From Bradyrhizobium sp. 170 (lineage in GTDB: Bacteria; Pseudomonadota; Alphaproteobacteria; Rhizobiales; Xanthobacteraceae): a stretch of DNA of 64,000 nucleotides. The stretch spans positions 6,634,001 to 6,698,000 of the forward strand of contig NZ_CP064703.1 in NCBI RefSeq assembly GCF_023101085.1, in the 5' to 3' direction. Below, in pieces: positions 16,790 to 25,374 of this stretch (positions are counted from its first letter, which is position 1; every line of letters starts with the position of its first letter). Below the pieces are notes generated by a model, which did not search any database, had not been told where the DNA came from, and worked only from the letters and a program-made list of their open reading frames with translations. Both the position numbers and the translations under genes were made by a program.

Positions 16790-17820
16790 GGTTTGCCCGG
16801 CTTCATCTGATCCGGTCCGCCGAACAGATCGGCGACCCAGCGGCTTGACGGATGCGCGGCGCAGAAGGTCAGAATTGCCAGCGTGATCGGTACGCCGATG
16901 AAGGTGCCGAACAGGCCCCACAGGAACGTCCAGAAGAAGATTGAGAACAGCACGACGACGGGCGAAATCGACAACGTCGAGCCGGCCACCCGCGGCTCGA
17001 TGTAGCTGCCGACCGCGAACTGAATGACATTCAGGCAGACGAAGACGCCGAGGACCGCCGGCCAGCTCTCGAACTGCGTCATCGCCAGCAAGGTCGGGAA
17101 CAGCGTTGCGACGAAAGGACCGATGAACGGGATATAGTTGAGCACGAAGGCGATCACGCCCCACTCGAATGCGAACGGCAATCCAGTCACCCACGCAAAT
17201 GCGCCGACCAGCAGACCGGTCACCGCGCTCATCTTCGTCCGCACCAGCAGGTATCTTCGAAATTTCTCCGCGGTCGCGGTGCTACCGTCGAGCAGCACGC
17301 GGGCTGCCGTGCGGTTATCCAGCCGCTCGATCTTTTGCCTGATGTTCTCGACTTCGAGAAGCCCGAGCATCACGTAAACCAGCGCGATCACCCAGAAGCT
17401 GAGCGTGGTATTGACGCGGGTCGTAACCTGCTGCGTCGCGCGCAGCAGCCAGCCGACGTTGAAGTGTTCGGCCCAGAGCCCCGCGACCGAGATGCCATGG
17501 CCGTCCAGCCACGTCACCGTCGCCGAATAAAGCGCCTGGTACCGCGGCAAATCGGCGACCAGCGACCGTCCCACGCGACCAAATCCCCAGGCCGCAAGCG
17601 AGGCGAAGCCGAGACAGATCGCCACCGTCGCAACGATCGTGATCGCCAGCGCGGCAAGCTTTGGCATCCAGGACTGCAACTGCTTCTGGATCGGCCACAC
17701 AATCGCGATGATGAACAGGGCGGCCGCAAGCGGCGCGAACACTTTGCTCGCCTGAGCCAGCGCCGCCGTGACCAGCACCGCCGCGATGATTCCTGTGGTG
17801 GTCTTTAGCCCGAAGCCCAT
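16786..17820 (-). CDS. AI-2E/PerM-family transporter
   Basis: A 344-residue membrane protein of the AI-2E family, with two N-terminal TM segments, a soluble stretch (about 85-150), then four to five TM segments. GVIAFVLNYIPFIGPFVATLFPTLLA is represented by the conserved NYIPFIGP motif, and VGSYIEPRVAGSTLSISP carries the conserved EPR. Some members export autoinducer-2; others work as Na+/H+ antiporters, so the label does not define the substrate. AAGGAA precedes ATG 17820. It stands alone between convergent and divergent neighbours. Confidence 0.88.
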   Translation of the reverse strand: MGFGLKTTTGIIAAVLVTAALAQASKVFAPLAAALFIIAIVWPIQKQLQSWMPKLAALAITIVATVAICLGFASLAAWGFGRVGRSLVADLPRYQALYSATVTWLDGHGISVAGLWAEHFNVGWLLRATQQVTTRVNTTLSFWVIALVYVMLGLLEVENIRQKIERLDNRTAARVLLDGSTATAEKFRRYLLVRTKMSAVTGLLVGAFAWVTGLPFAFEWGVIAFVLNYIPFIGPFVATLFPTLLAMTQFESWPAVLGVFVCLNVIQFAVGSYIEPRVAGSTLSISPVVVLFSIFFWTFLWGLFGTFIGVPITLAILTFCAAHPSSRWVADLFGGPDQMKPGKP

Positions 17821-17992
17821 TTTGGGTTCCTTCGACCTTTCGGCAACCCGAGATTGTCAGCCGTATCGTGCGGCGGCAAGCATGGAAGTGCCTTCCGCTG
17901 CAACCGTGACCGGCGTCACGTACCGCCCTGCTGATGCGATTTAGCGTCCCCACAGCAAATCTCGCCACGAGATTCATTTGAGGAATGCTGCC

Positions 17993-19654
17993 ATGTCCCG
18001 TTTTAAGTCAACGCTATTGCGCGCCGGTCTCCTGGCAAGCCTGTTGAGCTTCGGCACCGGCGCAGCTTTCGCCGAAGCCCCCAATGCCGATATCCGCAAC
18101 GGCATGCAAACGCCGCCGCCAACGGACCAGCGCGTCGCGCTGGTGATCGGCAATTCGAATTACCAGACCGCGCCAAAGCTCGCCAATCCCGGCAACGACG
18201 CGCAATCGGTGGCGCAGCTTTTGAATTCCGCGGGTTTCGAGGTCACCCAGGCGACCGACCTGACGCGCAGCGACATGGTCAGGGTCGTGCAGGACTTCTC
18301 CGCCAGGGTCGCCGAGCGCGGCCCCGGCACCGTCGCGATGATCTATTATGCCGGCCACGGCGTGCAGGTGGCGGGCGAGAACTATCTGCTTCCGGTCGAT
18401 GCAAAAATCTCTTCGCCGTCCGATCTCGACGGCAATTCGCTGCGGCTGGTCGACCTGATGGGCACGCTGGAATCCATCTCGAGCCGGATGCGCATCGTCG
18501 TGCTCGACGCCTGCCGCAACAATCCGTTCCCGGAGATCAACGATGCGGGACGGGGTCTTGCCATCGTCGACGCGCCGAACGGATCGATCGTCGGTTACTC
18601 GACCGCGCCGGGCATGGAAGCGCAGGACGGCGACGGCAACCACAGCCCGTATACCTCGGCCTTCCTGAATGTCGCGCGCGAACCGAACCTGCCGATCGAG
18701 CAGTTGTTCAAGCGAGTCCGGCTCCAGGTGAACAACGCGACCAACGGCCGTCAGACGCCGTGGGAAAGCTCGTCGCTGACCTCCGATTTCTATTTCTTCG
18801 GCGATACGGCGGTTGCCGCCGGCCGCGCGCCGGATCGCCGCCCGATCATGCAGGCCGCGGCTAATCTGCCGTCGCGTTCGGTGCGCCAGGCCTATGACTA
18901 CGTACTGTCGGAAGGCTCGCCCGAGCATTATGAGGAGTTCATCCGGCTCTACCCGCATGACCCGCTATGCGACCGCATCCGCGTGTTGCTCGGCAACCTG
19001 CAGGTGGCAAAGGCGTGGCACAAGGCGGTGCTCGCGAACTCGCCCTTCGCCTACAAGACGTTCCACGACAATTATTCCAACAGCCCCTACGCCCAGTCTG
19101 CGCTGAAGCTGCAGGGTGCGCCGAAGGCGGTGCATCTGATGCAGTTCACGCATCTGGCGAAGCAGTCGCCGTCGTTCAAGCCGGCGAACTTCGGCCACAC
19201 GCCGACGCTGGGCATCTCCAAGGGCAATCTTGGCGCTCAGGCTCATATGCCCTCGCCGTCGAAGATCGTTACGCTGCCCGCCAAGGGCATGACGACGATC
19301 AACCCGGCCAATGGCGGCAACAACAACGGCATTCCAGGCAAGGTCACCACCCTGCCCGGCAAGATCAACCCCACGCCCGTCAATGCGGGCAACCCCGGCA
19401 AGGTGACGACACTGCCCGGCAAGATCAACGCCAATCCCGTCAACGCCGGCAAGGGCACGACCTTCCCCGGCAAGATCAACAACCGGGTCACCACCAGACC
19501 CATGGTCACGACCAGGCCTATGGTCAAGACCGCGCCGCGTCATTTCAGCAGTGGCATGGGCAGCGGACGTTTCAGCCAGAGCTTCGCAGGCCCATCCCGC
19601 GGGTCGTTCGGCGGCGGCCGTTCATTCGGCGGCGGCGGCTTCGGGCGGCGCTGA
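17993..19654 (+). CDS. Secreted caspase-like protein (peptidase C14) with C-terminal repeats
   Basis: A 553-residue protein. It has a signal peptide (about 1-27, ending AAFA), a caspase p20-like domain at about 45-275 and a repeat tail. The domain starts RVALVIGNSNYQ, carries His122 in IYYAGHG and Cys174 in VVLDACRNNP, so the catalytic dyad is intact. About 300-400 is a helical spacer (SEGSPEHYEEFIRLYPHDP). From about 430 there are imperfect repeats of the type PGKVTTLPGKIN, then RPMVTTRPMV, then a Gly/Phe/Arg-rich end (GGGRSFGGGGFGRR). ATG 17993 follows AGGAA; a TTG 15 bases upstream is less likely. Orthocaspases of this type cleave after basic residues; the targets are unknown. A strong terminator hairpin follows the stop. 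Confidence 0.88.
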   Translation: MSRFKSTLLRAGLLASLLSFGTGAAFAEAPNADIRNGMQTPPPTDQRVALVIGNSNYQTAPKLANPGNDAQSVAQLLNSAGFEVTQATDLTRSDMVRVVQDFSARVAERGPGTVAMIYYAGHGVQVAGENYLLPVDAKISSPSDLDGNSLRLVDLMGTLESISSRMRIVVLDACRNNPFPEINDAGRGLAIVDAPNGSIVGYSTAPGMEAQDGDGNHSPYTSAFLNVAREPNLPIEQLFKRVRLQVNNATNGRQTPWESSSLTSDFYFFGDTAVAAGRAPDRRPIMQAAANLPSRSVRQAYDYVLSEGSPEHYEEFIRLYPHDPLCDRIRVLLGNLQVAKAWHKAVLANSPFAYKTFHDNYSNSPYAQSALKLQGAPKAVHLMQFTHLAKQSPSFKPANFGHTPTLGISKGNLGAQAHMPSPSKIVTLPAKGMTTINPANGGNNNGIPGKVTTLPGKINPTPVNAGNPGKVTTLPGKINANPVNAGKGTTFPGKINNRVTTRPMVTTRPMVKTAPRHFSSGMGSGRFSQSFAGPSRGSFGGGRSFGGGGFGRR

Positions 19655-19678
19655 CGGGAGAGCTTCGTACAATTGCGA

Positions 19679-19708
19679 AACCGGGCAGAGCACACGCTCT
19701 GCCCGGTT
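19679..19708. terminator. Strong hairpin between convergent genes
   Basis: Perfect 13-base stem (AACCGGGCAGAGC and its complement) around the loop ACAC, placed between the stop codons of the caspase-like and threonine dehydratase genes. Only weak T-runs flank it, so it probably ends transcription from both sides. Confidence 0.8.
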
Positions 19709-19726
19709 CCGTTTGAGACGGGATGA

Positions 19727-20716
19727 TCAGGCGACCAGCTTGGCGAACAGGTCCGCGTCGACATTGCCGCCGGAGAGCACGATGACGACGTTCTTGCCCC
19801 TGGCGTCGATGCGGCCGGCCAGCAGTGCGGCAAGACCGACGGCGCCGCCGGGCTCGACCACCAGCTTCAATTCCCGATAGGCATAGGCGACTGCCGCGCC
19901 GACTTCCTCGTCGGACGCGATCACGCCATTCGCCAGCAGCTTGCTGTTGATCGAGAAGGTGAGTTCGCCCGGCATCGCTGCCATCAGCGCATCGCAGATG
20001 GTGCGGCCGGCGGCGTGGTGGGCCTCGCGGTGGCCTGCGCGCAGCGACAGGCCGTGATCATCATAGTCCTTGGGCTCGGCGACGATCACCTGCGCTTGCG
20101 GAAACTTTGCCTTCACCGCCGTCGCAACGCCGGCGATCAGCCCGCCGCCCGATGCCGGCGCCACCACGATATCGGGGACGAGCCCGAGCGCCGCCATGTC
20201 CTCGGCGATCTCGCGGCCCGCGGTGCCTTGTCCGGCGATCACAAAGGGATCGTCATAGGGGCGCACCAGCGTCGCGCCACGCTTGCTGGCAATGCCGTTG
20301 GCGATGGCTTCGCGGTCTTCCCTGTCGCGGTCGTATAGCACCACCTCGGCGCCATAGCCCTTGGTGCGCTCGCGCTTGGTGACGGGCGAATCAGCAGGCA
20401 TCACGATGGTCGCCTGCATGTGCAGGATCTGCGCCGCCGCCGCCACGCCCTGGGCGTGGTTACCGGAAGAGAACGCGACCACCCCGCCGCTGCGCTTGTC
20501 CTGCGGGATCGAGGCCAGCTTGTTGAAGGCGCCGCGGAACTTGAACGATCCGGTCCGCTGCAGCATTTCGGGCTTCAGGAAGACCTTGGTACCGACGCGT
20601 TCATTGAGAACGGGGAACGACAACAGCGGCGTCCGCACCGCAAAGGGCGCGACCACCTTGGCGGCGGCCTCGATATCGGCCGCGCCAATGGGTGGATTTT
20701 GGATGGATTCTGGCAT
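19727..20716 (-). CDS. Threonine/serine dehydratase, PLP-dependent
   Basis: A 329-residue fold-type II PLP enzyme that deaminates threonine to 2-oxobutanoate (or serine to pyruvate) in the cytoplasm. The PLP lysine is in GSFKFRGAFNKL, the phosphate/substrate loop is FSSGNHAQGVA, and the glycine loop is ASGGGLIAG. There is no C-terminal regulatory ACT-like domain, so it resembles the short, catabolic-type enzymes rather than full IlvA. ATG 20716 is preferred to a TTG at 20752, although no clear Shine-Dalgarno is present. It lies 53 bases behind the agt-like gene on the same strand and could be read from the same promoter. Confidence 0.87.
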   Translation of the reverse strand: MPESIQNPPIGAADIEAAAKVVAPFAVRTPLLSFPVLNERVGTKVFLKPEMLQRTGSFKFRGAFNKLASIPQDKRSGGVVAFSSGNHAQGVAAAAQILHMQATIVMPADSPVTKRERTKGYGAEVVLYDRDREDREAIANGIASKRGATLVRPYDDPFVIAGQGTAGREIAEDMAALGLVPDIVVAPASGGGLIAGVATAVKAKFPQAQVIVAEPKDYDDHGLSLRAGHREAHHAAGRTICDALMAAMPGELTFSINSKLLANGVIASDEEVGAAVAYAYRELKLVVEPGGAVGLAALLAGRIDARGKNVVIVLSGGNVDADLFAKLVA

Positions 20717-20769
20717 CCGCCATTTGTATCGCGGTCGCAGACTGGCGAGCAAGACGATTTAGCGTGAAC

Positions 20770-21828
20770 TCAGGCCACGAGATGCGGATTATCAGCCACA
20801 AATTCGGCCTCCTCGCCTTCGGACAGGACTGGGCGAACATTCAGGGCATGCTCGACAAAAACCCGCGCAGAGGCCTGCCAGCTGTAGCCAGCGGCGAATT
20901 CGACGCAATCTTCCCGCGAAACCTGCAGCGCCTCCAGGCAGGCCGCGCGCAGGTCCTCGTCCAGGACGCCGACCAGCGCCGAGCCGATCACGTCGCGCGG
21001 ACCGGTGACCGGAAAGGCGGCAACCGGCAGGCCGCTGGCCAGCGCCTCCAGCAGCACCAGGCCAAACGTGTCGGTCTTGCTGGGAAATACGAAAATGTCG
21101 GAGGCCGCGTAGATTTCGGCCAGTTCCTCGCCGTGCCTGGCGCCCAGGAAGACGGCATCAGGATATCTCCGCTCCAGCGCCGCGCGCGCCGGCCCGTCGC
21201 CGACGATGAGCTTGGTGCCGGGCAAATCGAGGTCGAGGAAGGCCTCGAGATTCTTTTCGACCGCGACGCGCCCGACGCAGAGGAACACCGGCATCGGCAG
21301 GCAGAGGTCAGCGCTGCGCGGATGAAACAGCGAGGTATCGACGCCACGCGACCACAGCACCACGTTGCGAAAGCCGCGAATGCGCAATTCGGCCGCCAGC
21401 GCCGGCGTTGCCGCCATCACCGCCTGGCTCGGCCGGTGGAAGGCGCGCAGCGCCCGCCATACCCAGGATTCCGGAATCGGCGAACGCGCCGATACATATT
21501 CCGGAAAGCGGGTGTGAAAGCTCGTGGTGAACGGCAGGCCGCGCTTGCGGCAATAGCGCCGCACCAATAGCCCGATCGGGCCTTCGGTCGCGATATGAAT
21601 GCTGTCCGGCTTTGCCGCTTCGATCAGTCGCGCGATTTTTGCCGGATACGGCAGCGCCAGCCGCAGATCGGGATAGCTCGGCATCGCAAAAGTGCGGAAC
21701 GATTGCGGCGTCAGGAAACTCACCTCGACGCCAAATCCCTTGGCCGCCTCTGCCATCATGGTCAGCGTGCGAACCACCCCGTTGACCTGGGGATGCCACG
21801 CATCGGTTGCGACCAGGATATGTGTCAT
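20770..21828 (-). CDS. agt: GT4 glycosyltransferase, Agt-like (glycolipid synthesis under phosphate stress)
   Basis: A 352-residue GT-B enzyme. The N-terminus ILVATDAWHPQVNGVVRTL and the donor-site region VFPSKTDTFGLVLLEALASG (Glu-x7-Glu type) define family GT4. Close groups are PimB/MgtA-type mannosyltransferases and Agt, which puts glucose or glucuronate on diacylglycerol. Agt is favoured here because the start codon overlaps the stop of a plcP-type gene (ATGA). PlcP-type phospholipase C releases diacylglycerol from phospholipids, and Agt turns it into phosphorus-free glycolipid, a pairing known in rhizobia and marine bacteria. A Pho-box-like site precedes plcP. The family is certain; the donor and acceptor are inference from context. 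Confidence 0.8.
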   Translation of the reverse strand: MTHILVATDAWHPQVNGVVRTLTMMAEAAKGFGVEVSFLTPQSFRTFAMPSYPDLRLALPYPAKIARLIEAAKPDSIHIATEGPIGLLVRRYCRKRGLPFTTSFHTRFPEYVSARSPIPESWVWRALRAFHRPSQAVMAATPALAAELRIRGFRNVVLWSRGVDTSLFHPRSADLCLPMPVFLCVGRVAVEKNLEAFLDLDLPGTKLIVGDGPARAALERRYPDAVFLGARHGEELAEIYAASDIFVFPSKTDTFGLVLLEALASGLPVAAFPVTGPRDVIGSALVGVLDEDLRAACLEALQVSREDCVEFAAGYSWQASARVFVEHALNVRPVLSEGEEAEFVADNPHLVA

Positions 21829-22637
21829 GCGGCGCGCGCCGCGACGCGGGGAACGGGCGCTGCCCTTCGCTGCGGATCGGCCCAGGTGATGATCTCAAAC
21901 CGGCCGTCCTCATGCTCGGCGAGCGCGGTGCAGCTTTCCACCCAGTCGCCGCAATTCATGTAGCGGATGCCGTGCTCGTCGCGGATGGTGGCGTAGTGGA
22001 TGTGGCCGCAGATCACGCCGTCGGCGCCGTGACGCCGCGCTTCGCCAGCCAGGGTCTTTTCGAACGCGCCGATATAGTTCACGGCGTTCTTGACCTTCAG
22101 CTTCGCCCATTGCGACAGCGACCAATAGGGAACGCCGAACATGCGCCGGAAGAAATTGACGAGGCGGTTCATCTGAATGGCGAAATCATAGGCCTTGTCG
22201 CCGAGATGGGCGAGCCAGCGCGCGTTCTGCACCACGAGATCGAAGATGTCGCCGTGGATGACGAGATAGCGCTTGCCGTCGGCCCCCTCATGAATGGTGT
22301 TTTCCACCACGTCGATGCCGCCGAAATGCGTGCCGTAATAATTGCGCAGGAACTCGTCGTGATTGCCGGGCACGTAGACGACCTTGGCGCCCTTGCGCGC
22401 CTTGCGCAGCATCTTCTGCACGAAGTCGTTGTGCGATTGGGGCCAGTACCAGCTCGACTTCAGCGCCCAGCCATCGACGATGTCGCCGACGAGATAGATG
22501 GTGTCGGCGTCGTGGCTTTTGAGGAAGTCCAGCAATCGATCGGCCTGCGAGCCGCGGGCTCCGAGATGAACGTCGGAGATAAACAAGGTGCGAAAACGCC
22601 GTTCCGGGCTTTCTTCACTCAAGGAGTCACTACCCAT
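21825..22637 (-). CDS. plcP: PlcP-type metallophosphoesterase (phospholipase C / LpxH-like)
   Basis: A 270-residue calcineurin-like phosphoesterase. Metal motifs in order: FISDVHLGARGSQ, YLVGDIVDGW, YVPGNHDEFLRNYYG, VIHGDIFD and CGHIHYA. The sequence is usually labelled UDP-2,3-diacylglucosamine diphosphatase, but this subgroup (with WYWPQSHNDFVQKMLRKARK) matches Sinorhizobium PlcP as I remember it, a phospholipase C that degrades phosphatidylcholine when phosphate is scarce. The start at 22637 has AGGT upstream, and a Pho-box-like site lies 24 bases above it. The stop overlaps the agt start by 4 bases. An LpxH role in lipid A synthesis cannot be excluded from sequence alone. Confidence 0.85.
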   Translation of the reverse strand: MGSDSLSEESPERRFRTLFISDVHLGARGSQADRLLDFLKSHDADTIYLVGDIVDGWALKSSWYWPQSHNDFVQKMLRKARKGAKVVYVPGNHDEFLRNYYGTHFGGIDVVENTIHEGADGKRYLVIHGDIFDLVVQNARWLAHLGDKAYDFAIQMNRLVNFFRRMFGVPYWSLSQWAKLKVKNAVNYIGAFEKTLAGEARRHGADGVICGHIHYATIRDEHGIRYMNCGDWVESCTALAEHEDGRFEIITWADPQRRAAPVPRVAARAA

Positions 22638-22647
22638 ACCTGTTCAC

Positions 22648-22678
22648 CTGACAGATTTCTGTGACAGGGCGATGACTA
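22648..22678 (-). promoter_or_regulatory. Candidate Pho box upstream of plcP-agt
   Basis: On the minus strand TAGTCATCGCCCTGTCAC (22678-22661) fits the PhoB consensus of two CTGTCAT half-sites starting 11 bases apart: the first half matches 5 of 7 and the second 6 of 7. A third CTGTCAG half-site follows at 22654-22648, but spaced 13 bases. The position, 24 bases above the plcP ATG, is close for a promoter operator and implies a short leader. Confidence 0.6.
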
Positions 22679-22781
22679 GTTCACGCCGCGATATTCCCGC
22701 GAGAATCAATGCCGCGCCCCTGGACTCGCGGATAGCAGCGCGATGCGACAGGCAAGCGACATGGCGGCGGCAACATTTCGC

Positions 22782-22920
22782 TGTCGTCCCTGCCTAGTGC
22801 GCAATTGCGCACGGGCGCAGGGACCCATACGCCGCGGCTCATCGAGAGGGCAATCGAGTCGACACCTCGCGCAACAACCAACGCAGTGGTTATGGGTCCC
22901 TGCGTTCGCAGGGACGACGA
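22782..22920. repeat. Palindromic intergenic repeat element of about 140 bases
   Basis: The two ends carry matching inverted blocks: TCGTCCCTGC and GCAGGGACCCATA on the left, TATGGGTCCCTGC and GCAGGGACGA on the right. Each end also folds on itself (for example CCCTGCGTTCGCAGGG). Elements of this sequence are scattered through Bradyrhizobium genomes from my recollection. It sits between the thiD stop and the plcP promoter region. Confidence 0.75.
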
Positions 22921-22928
22921 GAGATAGG

Positions 22929-23732
22929 TCAATAAAATTTGTGAAAATGATGGATCGGGCCGTGACCATGCCCGACGCTGAAGCGATCTGCGGCGGCAAT
23001 CGCCGCGCTGACGAAGGCCTTGGCGTTGCGTACGGCGGTCTCCATATCCTTGCCCTTCGCCAGTCCCGCGGCAATCGCCGAGGAGAGCGAGCAGCCGGTG
23101 CCGTGGGTATTTTTTGTGACGATGCGCGGCGCGGCGAGTGCGATGACACCAGAGGAGTCGATCAGATAGTCGATGCTCTCGGCGCCCTCCCCGTGGCCGC
23201 CCTTGATCAGCACCGCCTTGCATCCCAGGGCCAGCAATCGCCTGCCTTGTTTCTCGACGGCGGCTTCATCCGCCGCCACGCCTTCGTCGAGCAGCGCTGC
23301 GGCTTCCGGCAGATTGGGCGTGATGACCGAAGCCCGCGGAATGAGTTTTGTCCGCAGCGCGTCGACGGCTTCCGTCGCGAGCAGCCGGTCGCCCGAGGTC
23401 GCGACCATCACGGGATCGAGCACGACATGCTTCGGCGACCAGCGCGCCAGCCCGGCGACGATAGCATCCATAACCGGGGGCTGCGCCACCATGCCGATCT
23501 TGACCGCGCCTACCGCCAGGTCGGAAAACACCGCGTCGATCTGCGCGGTCACGAACTCGGCCGGCACCTGATGGATACCGCTGACGCCCTCGGTATTCTG
23601 CGCGGTCAGTGCCGTGATCACGGAGGCGCCGTAGACGCCGAACGCGGCAAACGTCTTGAGGTCGGCCTGGATGCCCGCTCCCCCTGAGGAATCGGAGCCG
23701 GCGATGGTGAGCGCGATCGGCGTCGTCATCAA
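22929..23732 (-). CDS. thiD: Hydroxymethylpyrimidine/phosphomethylpyrimidine kinase
   Basis: A 267-residue ribokinase-fold enzyme that phosphorylates HMP and HMP-phosphate to HMP-diphosphate for thiamine synthesis. The start [24 protein letters not shown] is the hallmark (substrate site). [25 protein letters not shown] and [20 protein letters not shown] (anion hole and catalytic Asp region, here with GTGC) are all present. The length is standard. GAGG lies upstream of ATG 23732; ATG 23729 is an equal alternative. It stands alone, with a palindromic repeat after its stop. I see no THI-box riboswitch in the short region above it. Confidence 0.95.
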   Translation of the reverse strand: MMTTPIALTIAGSDSSGGAGIQADLKTFAAFGVYGASVITALTAQNTEGVSGIHQVPAEFVTAQIDAVFSDLAVGAVKIGMVAQPPVMDAIVAGLARWSPKHVVLDPVMVATSGDRLLATEAVDALRTKLIPRASVITPNLPEAAALLDEGVAADEAAVEKQGRRLLALGCKAVLIKGGHGEGAESIDYLIDSSGVIALAAPRIVTKNTHGTGCSLSSAIAAGLAKGKDMETAVRNAKAFVSAAIAAADRFSVGHGHGPIHHFHKFY

Positions 23733-23763
23733 AAGCCTCGTGAGAATGCTGGGTTCAGGGCCA

Positions 23764-23791
23764 TGGCTTGTCCTAAGTGGCTTGTCCTAAC
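23764..23791 (+). repeat. 14-base tandem duplication
   Basis: TGGCTTGTCCTAA(G/C) occurs twice head to tail in the gap between thiD and the RAM-domain gene. It matches at 13 of 14 positions. Confidence 0.8.
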
Positions 23792-23875
23792 GCGGCAGGG
23801 CACAGGCGGCAAGCTGGCTTGCCATCCCCCGCGGTTTTTGGCCTATTGGGGCCAACATTTTTGGAGACGACAGCG

Positions 23876-24121
23876 ATGGTTCCCTTCTTCGTCCAGTTCA
23901 AATGCAAGCTTGGCCAGTCCTACGCCGTCGCCAATGCGCTCGCGGAGGCCGAGATCGCCTCGGAGATCTATTCCACCGCCGGCGATTACGATCTGCTGGT
24001 CAAATTCTACGTCGATAACGACACCGACATCGGCCATTTCGTCAACGAGAAGGTGCAGGTCATTCCGGGCATCCAGGACACCCACACCATCATCACCTTC
24101 AAGGCGTTCGGCACGGGCTAG
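23876..24121 (+). CDS. Stand-alone Lrp/AsnC ligand-binding (RAM) domain protein
   Basis: An 81-residue protein that is only the C-terminal domain of Lrp/AsnC regulators, without a helix-turn-helix. The pattern VQFKCKLGQSYAVANALAEA, then YSTAGDYDLLVKFYVDN, then VQVIPGIQDTHTIITF is the alpha-beta RAM fold, in which the GDYDLL loop contacts amino-acid effectors. Such single-domain proteins form octamers or decamers and can bind amino acids or modulate full-length regulators. GGAGA precedes ATG 23876; the frame extends upstream, but that sequence is not conserved in look. It is followed after 74 bases by the Ldh2-type dehydrogenase gene. Its partner is unknown. Confidence 0.9.
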   Translation: MVPFFVQFKCKLGQSYAVANALAEAEIASEIYSTAGDYDLLVKFYVDNDTDIGHFVNEKVQVIPGIQDTHTIITFKAFGTG

Positions 24122-24195
24122 CAAGCGCGCCCCCGCCTGCCCGCAGTCGCCGTCGACTTCGCCCGGCGCGCGGCCACGCCCGCGGGCTTCTGGGA

Positions 24196-25269
24196 GTGCC
24201 TGTCCTGTCCGAGACATCAGTTACGTTTGGCCGGCTGAAGGCCTTCATTGAGCAGGCGCTCACCTCGGTCGGCTTGCCGGCCGCCGATGCTGCAACGGTC
24301 GCGGCCCTGATGGCGGCGGCCGACCTGCAGGGTTCGGACGGGCACGGCGTCAGCCGATTGCCGCAATATGTCAGGCGGATCAAGGCCGGCGGCTTCAACG
24401 TCCGGCCGAACATCCATGTCGTGCACGAGCACGCCAGCACCGCCGTCCTCAACGGCGACAACGGCATGGGCCACCTCGTAATGAAACGCGCGGCCGAGAT
24501 GGCGATCGAAAAGGCACGCAGGACCGGATTAGGCTGGGTCAACTCGCAGTTCAGCAACCATGCCGGCCCGGCTTCGCTCTACGCCACGATGCCGCTCGCC
24601 CACGACATGATCGGGCTCTACTTCGCGGTCGGCAACGCCAATCACCTTCCGCCCTGGGGCGGCCTCGACATGCTGCTGTCGACCAATCCGATCGCGGCGG
24701 CGATTCCCGCCGGCGACGAAAACCCGATCGTGCTCGACATGGCGACGACGGTCGCCGCCTACGGCAAGGTGAAAACCAAGGCGTTGCGCGGCGAGGCCAT
24801 GCCGGAGGGCTGGATGATCGATCGCGAAGGCAAGCCGCTGACCGATCCGAAACGCGCCGACGAAGGCATGCTGCTGCCGCTCGGCGGCATGGAGGCCGGC
24901 TACAAGGGCTACGGCCTTGCGATGATCATCGGCCTGCTCGCAGGCACGCTCGGCGGCGCTGCGATGGGCCGTGACGTCATCGACTTCAATCACGACGACG
25001 ATAGCGTCACCAACACCGGACAGGCGATCGCCGCGATCAACATCGCAGCCTTCGGCGACATTGCCATCAAGCGAAGCGTCGATGCGCTGGTGCGCGATTT
25101 CCGCAACAGCCGGCGCATCCCGGGCGTGGACCGCATCTGGGTGCCCGGCGAACGCAGCCATGAAACGCGCCTCAGGCGGACGAGCCTTGGAATTCCCATA
25201 GCACCTGCGCTGCTGCGCGGACTGGACCAGGTCGCCGACGAGGTGGGAATACCGAGACTTGTGAATTAG
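24196..25269 (+). CDS. Malate/L-lactate/ureidoglycolate dehydrogenase family (Ldh2)
   Basis: A 357-residue NAD(P)-dependent oxidoreductase of the Ldh2 family, distinct from classical lactate dehydrogenases. Conserved blocks are QGSDGHGVSRLPQYVRRI, NGDNGMGHLVMKRA, NSQFSNHAGPASLYA, PPWGGLDMLLSTNPIA, VLDMATTVAAYGKV and GYKGYGLAMIIGLLAGTLGG. Members reduce 2-oxo acids such as pyruvate, oxaloacetate, 2,3-diketogulonate or delta1-piperideine-2-carboxylate, so the substrate is not set. The GTG start at 24196 has a GGGA just upstream and no better choice nearby. The gene may be co-transcribed with the RAM protein. Confidence 0.87.
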   Translation: MPVLSETSVTFGRLKAFIEQALTSVGLPAADAATVAALMAAADLQGSDGHGVSRLPQYVRRIKAGGFNVRPNIHVVHEHASTAVLNGDNGMGHLVMKRAAEMAIEKARRTGLGWVNSQFSNHAGPASLYATMPLAHDMIGLYFAVGNANHLPPWGGLDMLLSTNPIAAAIPAGDENPIVLDMATTVAAYGKVKTKALRGEAMPEGWMIDREGKPLTDPKRADEGMLLPLGGMEAGYKGYGLAMIIGLLAGTLGGAAMGRDVIDFNHDDDSVTNTGQAIAAINIAAFGDIAIKRSVDALVRDFRNSRRIPGVDRIWVPGERSHETRLRRTSLGIPIAPALLRGLDQVADEVGIPRLVN

Positions 25270-25374
25270 CGCGTGGACTTATTAGCGCGCAGCTAAATTC
25301 GGATGGAAGCGAGTTTGACGAACGCGAGATAGTTGGCGGCGAATTCAGCGGCGACCCGGCACGAAAGGCGAGTT

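Noticed and set aside
22681..23223. 180-codon minus-strand frame over the repeat and thiD end
   Set aside because: It reads the palindromic repeat and an alternate frame of thiD; such translated repeats are common false genes in Bradyrhizobium.
22929..23875. Possible THI-box riboswitch near thiD
   Set aside because: The short upstream region has no CTGAGA/ACCTGA-type core that I can see.
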